8,522 bases of DNA from Cyanobacteriota bacterium (GTDB lineage Bacteria > Cyanobacteriota > Cyanobacteriia > Phormidesmidales > Phormidesmidaceae). A program made the position numbers and the translations under genes. The stretch is taken from contig JAQCHG010000043.1 in NCBI GenBank assembly GCA_027619675.1, forward strand, positions 1-8,522, given 5' to 3'. A model generated the notes under the pieces. The model had not been told where the DNA came from. It did not search any database and worked only from the letters and a program-made list of their open reading frames with translations. Below, one piece after another: positions 5,960-8,522 of the stretch (the stretch's first letter is position 1; the number at the start of each line of letters is the position of its first letter).

Positions 5960-6727
5960 ATGGCAGGTCATAGTAAATGGGCCAATATCAAGCGTCAGAA
6001 GGCCCGCGTCGATGCAGTCAAAGGGGCCGTGTTTGCCAGGGTGTCCCGCGCCATTATTGTGGCGGCCCGTACCGGGGGCGGGGATCCCGCCGGAAACTTT
6101 CAGCTCCGCACCGCCATTGAGAAGGCGAAGGCAGCGGGGGTGCCCAACGACAACATTGAGCGGGCGATCGCGAAGGGATCTGGTCAAGGAGTTGATGGCG
6201 ATCGCCTCGAAGCCATCCGTTACGAGGGCTATGGCCCTGGCGGGGTGGCGGTGCTGATCGAAGCCCTGACGGACAACCGCAACCGCACCGCCGCCGACCT
6301 ACGGGCCGCCTTTAGCAAAAATGGCGGCAATCTGGGGGAGACGGGCTGCGTTGGCTGGATGTTTGATCAAAAGGGTGTGGTGGCAGTGGCGGGTCCCCTG
6401 GATGAAGAAGCCCTGCTGGAGGCTGCCCTCGATGGGGCGGCAGAGTCCTACGAAATGACGGACCTGGAGGCGGATCTGACCGGGGCAGAGGTGTTCTGTG
6501 CGCCGGAAGATTTAGAGGGTCTCAGCGATACCCTTACGGCCCAGGGCTATCGTCTCCACTGTGTGGAAACCCGCTGGATCCCCAGCAATACCGTCGAGGT
6601 GGTAGACCCAGACCATGCGCGATCGCTGCTCAAGATGATGGATGCCCTGGACGATCTCGACGATGTTCAGTCCGCCACCGCCAATTTTGAGATGGCCGAA
6701 GAGTTGATGGCCGCTAGCGCAGTCTAG
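5960..6727 (+). CDS. yebC: YebC/PmpR/TACO1 family protein
   Basis: The 255-residue protein starts with the family hallmark [14 protein letters not shown] (1-14). It continues with [19 protein letters not shown] and [12 protein letters not shown] (40-73), [20 protein letters not shown] (88-107), [15 protein letters not shown] (121-135) and the C-terminal [10 protein letters not shown] (234-243). Length and motif order are normal (E. coli YebC has 246). Members were long annotated as DNA-binding transcription regulators. The mitochondrial homologue TACO1 activates translation, and recent bacterial work points to a ribosome-associated role in relieving proline-rich stalls. It acts in the cytosol. 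An in-frame GTG at 5927 would add 11 residues (ending FSVP) foreign to the family, so the ATG at 5960 is chosen, although it has no clear Shine-Dalgarno. It may be expressed with glk. Confidence 0.93.
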   Translation: MAGHSKWANIKRQKARVDAVKGAVFARVSRAIIVAARTGGGDPAGNFQLRTAIEKAKAAGVPNDNIERAIAKGSGQGVDGDRLEAIRYEGYGPGGVAVLIEALTDNRNRTAADLRAAFSKNGGNLGETGCVGWMFDQKGVVAVAGPLDEEALLEAALDGAAESYEMTDLEADLTGAEVFCAPEDLEGLSDTLTAQGYRLHCVETRWIPSNTVEVVDPDHARSLLKMMDALDDLDDVQSATANFEMAEELMAASAV

Positions 6728-6766
6728 GGATTTGTTTTTACCCTAGTAAGGGGGGCTTCCCCGTTT
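6724..6766 (+). terminator. Double hairpin at the end of yebC
   Basis: CTAGGG (6724-6729, overlapping the TAG stop) pairs with CCCTAG (6741-6746) around a T-rich loop. It is followed at once by GGGG (6752-6755), loop CTT, CCCC (6759-6762) and GTTT. Two successive stems at the stop codon, the second followed by a short T-run, fit a transcript end. Confidence 0.5.
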
Positions 6767-6809
6767 GAGATAACAGCCGATGATTGCTCCGTAGCCTTGC
6801 TGCGGATGT

Positions 6810-6824
6810 GGATGGTAGCCATCC
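6810..6824. repeat. Hairpin GGATGG-TAG-CCATCC
   Basis: A perfect 6-bp stem with a 3-nt loop in the gap between yebC and the flavin hydroxylase gene. The same stem, with loop TGAG, is the core of the 14-bp hairpin at 8365-8396 on the other side of that gene. Confidence 0.5.
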
Positions 6825-6830
6825 TATGGG

Positions 6831-6857
6831 TTCACCATCATTCAGGCATTCACCATC
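6831..6857. repeat. Direct repeat TTCACCATC, two copies 18 bp apart
   Basis: TTCACCATC occurs at 6831-6839 and 6849-6857. Nine-bp half-sites at a spacing of just under two helical turns could be a regulator site for the downstream gene. With only two copies this is weak. Confidence 0.3.
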
Positions 6858-6938
6858 GGCCTTTAAGATGACTCGTTTTTTCCCCATAGCATGACCCGAC
6901 TGACACCAAATTCGGCTAATCGCCCAACATTTTGCACC

Positions 6939-6962
6939 GGGCGCAGACCCCTGCGCCCCTAC
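6939..6962. repeat. Interspersed palindrome GGGCGCAG-ACCC-CTGCGCCC followed by CTAC
   Basis: A perfect 8-bp stem (6939-6946 with 6951-6958), a 4-nt loop and a trailing CTAC. It resembles the dispersed GGGCG...CGCCCCTAC palindromes common between cyanobacterial genes. It ends 41 bp before the ATG at 7004. It explains the Arg/Pro-rich translation of the open frame upstream of that ATG, which supports 7004 as the true start. Confidence 0.65.
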
Positions 6963-7003
6963 GACTCCCTAATGTCAAACTGGGGGATTTAACCGAATTT
7001 CCT

Positions 7004-8308
7004 ATGAGTACGCATCCTGGTACCCAGTCTACGATCGAGGCTCCCGCAGGAGCAGTTTTGGACCGTTGCGCCCTACGCCACTACGATGTGGTGATCGTGG
7101 GGGGCGGCATTGTGGGCCTTACCCTCGCTAGCGCCCTGCGAAAATCGGGTCTCACCCTGGCGGTGGTGGAAGCCCAAACCCCGGCCCAAGCCGCCAGCCG
7201 ACCCCGCGCCTACGCCTTTTCCCCCACCTCGGCGGAAATTTTTCAGCAGCTCGGCCTCTGGGACCAGGTGTCACCCCACCTCACCCACTTTCAAAAGGTG
7301 CAGCTCTCCGATGGTGACCACCCCACCGTTGTCACCTTTGAACCCAAAGATTTAGCCCCTGGCTTGCGGCGGACTGAGCAAACAGCGGTGTACTACGCCG
7401 CCCCCCACGGTGCCCTGATGGCAGCGTTACAGGGCAGCTTAGAAAGCTGCGAAACCATTGACTACCTGGCTCCTGTGCAGGTGGAGCAGATTGTTTACAA
7501 AGAGGATGGTGTCCACTGTGCCCTGCGGCAGGGGGATGAAATCTGGACCTGCATCACCGATGTGCTGGTGGCCGCTGACGGGGCGCGATCGCCCCTGCGG
7601 GATCAGGCCGGGATTTCAACCCTGGGCTGGCCCTATTGGCAGTCCTGCATCACAACGGTGCTGGAAACCGAGCGGCCCCACGACAACATTGCCTATGAAC
7701 GCTTCTGGCCCAGCGGTCCCTTTGCCATCTTGCCGTTGGTGGATGGCCGCTGTCAGATTGTGTGGACGGCTCCCCATGGGGAAGCCGAAGCGCTGCTGCA
7801 ACTGCCCCGAGATCGCTTTCTCACAGAACTCCAGCGCCGCTATGGGGACCACATGGGGCACCTGACCATGGTGCAGGAACCCCTCCGCTTCCCCGTTAAG
7901 TTGATGCAGAGCCGCTGCTACGTGCGGCCCCGTTTAGCCTTGGTGGGGGATGCTGCCCATGGCTGCCACCCCGTGGGTGGCCAGGGGTTGAACATGGGGA
8001 TTCGCGATGCGGCGGCCTTGGCGGCGGTGCTGACCCAAGCCCGCGATCGCGGTGAAGATCTGGGCAGCCTCACCGTACTGCGCCGCTACGATCGCTGGCG
8101 ACGCTGGGAGAACTGGCTGGTCCTGGCCATGACCGATTTCCTCAACCGCAGTTTTTCTAACCAGTGGAGACCGTTGGTGGGGCTGCGGCGGTTTGGCATT
8201 GCGGTATTGCAGCGCCTGGGATTTTTGCGGGCGATCGCCCTGCGGATCATGACAGGCCGCTTTGGCCGTTTGCCCACTATCCCCAACCCCGAGCGGCCCA
8301 ATCCCTAG
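7004..8308 (+). CDS. FAD-dependent aromatic hydroxylase, UbiH/UbiF/VisC/COQ6 family
   Basis: This flavoprotein monooxygenase has 434 residues. It has the Rossmann motif VVIVGGGIVGLTLA (29-42, GxGxxG at 33-38) ending in Glu56 for the ribose. The DG motif is ADGARSPLRD (191-200), and the GD motif LVGDAAHGCHPVGGQGLN (313-330) contacts FAD. The C-terminal 45 residues are basic and amphipathic and may touch the membrane. Family enzymes use O2 and reduced FAD to hydroxylate polyprenylated benzoquinone precursors. Cyanobacteria lack ubiquinone, so the substrate is probably a plastoquinone-type or other aromatic isoprenoid; this is inference, and no symbol is assigned. The frame extends upstream to a TTG at 6932, but those 24 codons translate an interspersed palindrome and are Pro/Arg-rich, so ATG 7004 is preferred. 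GGGGGA near 6982 is too far to be a good ribosome site. It is somewhat longer than E. coli UbiH (392) because of the roughly 25-residue N-terminal lead. Confidence 0.88.
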   Translation: MSTHPGTQSTIEAPAGAVLDRCALRHYDVVIVGGGIVGLTLASALRKSGLTLAVVEAQTPAQAASRPRAYAFSPTSAEIFQQLGLWDQVSPHLTHFQKVQLSDGDHPTVVTFEPKDLAPGLRRTEQTAVYYAAPHGALMAALQGSLESCETIDYLAPVQVEQIVYKEDGVHCALRQGDEIWTCITDVLVAADGARSPLRDQAGISTLGWPYWQSCITTVLETERPHDNIAYERFWPSGPFAILPLVDGRCQIVWTAPHGEAEALLQLPRDRFLTELQRRYGDHMGHLTMVQEPLRFPVKLMQSRCYVRPRLALVGDAAHGCHPVGGQGLNMGIRDAAALAAVLTQARDRGEDLGSLTVLRRYDRWRRWENWLVLAMTDFLNRSFSNQWRPLVGLRRFGIAVLQRLGFLRAIALRIMTGRFGRLPTIPNPERPNP

Positions 8309-8315
8309 GAGCAAA

Positions 8316-8381
8316 ATGCTGGGTACATGCCCCGCCTGTGGCCAGCTTACCCATGGCAAAAACAACGGTCCAGGATGGTGA
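8316..8381 (+). CDS. Possible 21-codon CPxCG micro-ORF
   Basis: ATG at 8316 is preceded by AGGAG (8307-8311, overlapping the end of the hydroxylase gene) with a 4-nt spacer. The peptide opens MLGTCPACGQ and contains one CPxCG knuckle; it ends in Trp. The TGA stop (8379-8381) sits in the loop of the hairpin at 8365-8396. It could be translationally coupled to the upstream gene, a leader peptide, a scrap of a zinc-ribbon protein such as a transposase, or chance. Only one Cys pair is present, so it could not form a complete four-Cys zinc site alone. Confidence 0.25.
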   Translation: MLGTCPACGQLTHGKNNGPGW

Positions 8382-8396
8382 GCCATCCTGGACCGT
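8365..8396. terminator. Perfect 14-bp hairpin, probable (bidirectional) terminator
   Basis: ACGGTCCAGGATGG (8365-8378), loop TGAG, CCATCCTGGACCGT (8383-8396). It is the strongest stem in the window. On the + strand it closes the hydroxylase transcript but has no T-run. On the minus strand the stem is followed by TGTTGTTTTTG (complement of 8354-8364), a proper T-tract. It therefore looks built to stop a minus-strand transcript, implying a convergent gene beyond 8400. Confidence 0.75.
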
Positions 8397-8522
8397 AACG
8401 CGACTATCGCTAACCATCACCTACTGCGCTGACAGGAGGTTGCTGAGGGTGCAAAGACCCCCAACTGTTATCCCCAAACAACCCTAGGAGGCTGGTTGCC
8501 TAGTACCCGTGATTGGCGGAAG

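Larger units (their letters stand above)
7..8238. repeat. HIP1 octamers (GCGATCGC), 16 copies found by reading
   Basis: Copies start at 7, 448, 829, 1499, 1704, 3641, 5122, 5317, 5407, 5488, 6164, 6198, 6619, 7585, 8043 and 8231. HIP1 is the hyper-abundant palindrome of many cyanobacterial genomes. All but the one at 1704 are inside coding regions. There are none at 1712-3640 (most of hmpF) and none at 3649-5121 (the small-protein region and the long gap). Confidence 0.9.

Noticed and set aside
8450..8488. 12-codon GTG frame behind AGGAGG at 8436
   Set aside because: Too short, with no motif, and not distinguishable from chance.
1..8522. CRISPR array, tRNA, rRNA or intact insertion sequence
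   Set aside because: No regularly spaced repeats, no tRNA T-loop/acceptor patterns, no rRNA blocks and no transposase motifs were found on either strand.

Overview
The window looks like chromosome of a GC-rich cyanobacterium. I found at least 16 copies of the HIP1 octamer GCGATCGC in 8.5 kb by reading. Several gene families are cyanobacterial or typical of cyanobacteria: the pilus-taxis protein HmpF, a DUF2996 protein, a UbiH-type flavin hydroxylase in a lineage that uses plastoquinone, and a cyanobacterial-type glucokinase. Short low-complexity CCCC repeats and a palindromic GGGCGCAG/CTGCGCCC interspersed repeat fit as well. A filamentous or Leptolyngbya-like genus is plausible but cannot be fixed from this window. 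All supported genes lie on the + strand. No tRNA, rRNA, CRISPR array or intact transposase was seen.

Layout. (1) 1-927: the 3' three-quarters of a CodA/AtzC-type amidohydrolase whose catalytic Glu and Asp positions look substituted. (2) 1171-1617: a DUF2996 protein, followed by a small intrinsic terminator. (3) 1955-3709: hmpF, a long coiled-coil regulator of type IV pilus motility. It starts with GTG behind a good Shine-Dalgarno and carries an A7G8 tract in codons 8-13. (4) 3881-4099: an uncharacterised 72-residue Cys-containing small protein. (5) 4100-4853: about 750 bp without a convincing gene. It holds short repeats, including three of four copies of the octamer GTGCAACA arranged ++--. 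(6) 4854-5888: glucokinase glk. (7) 5960-6727: a YebC/PmpR/TACO1-family protein, ending in a hairpin cluster. (8) 7004-8308: a UbiH/VisC/COQ6-type FAD monooxygenase. Its apparent N-terminal extension is the translation of an interspersed palindrome. (9) 8309-8522: a possible 21-codon CPxCG micro-ORF whose stop lies in the loop of a perfect 14-bp hairpin, then unassigned sequence.

The genes do not form an obvious pathway. Most are separated by 170-750 bp with hairpins between them, so they are probably transcribed singly. glk and yebC (71 bp apart, no hairpin between) are the only plausible co-transcribed pair. The functions are housekeeping or accessory: nucleobase-type deamination, possible NDH-1-related photosynthetic electron flow, motility control, glucose phosphorylation, translation support and quinone-type hydroxylation. 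No complete new multi-gene system is visible. The points most worth checking are the slippery tract at the start of hmpF, the GTGCAACA inverted-repeat cluster around the small Cys-containing protein, the substituted amidohydrolase active site and the micro-ORF/hairpin after the flavin hydroxylase.
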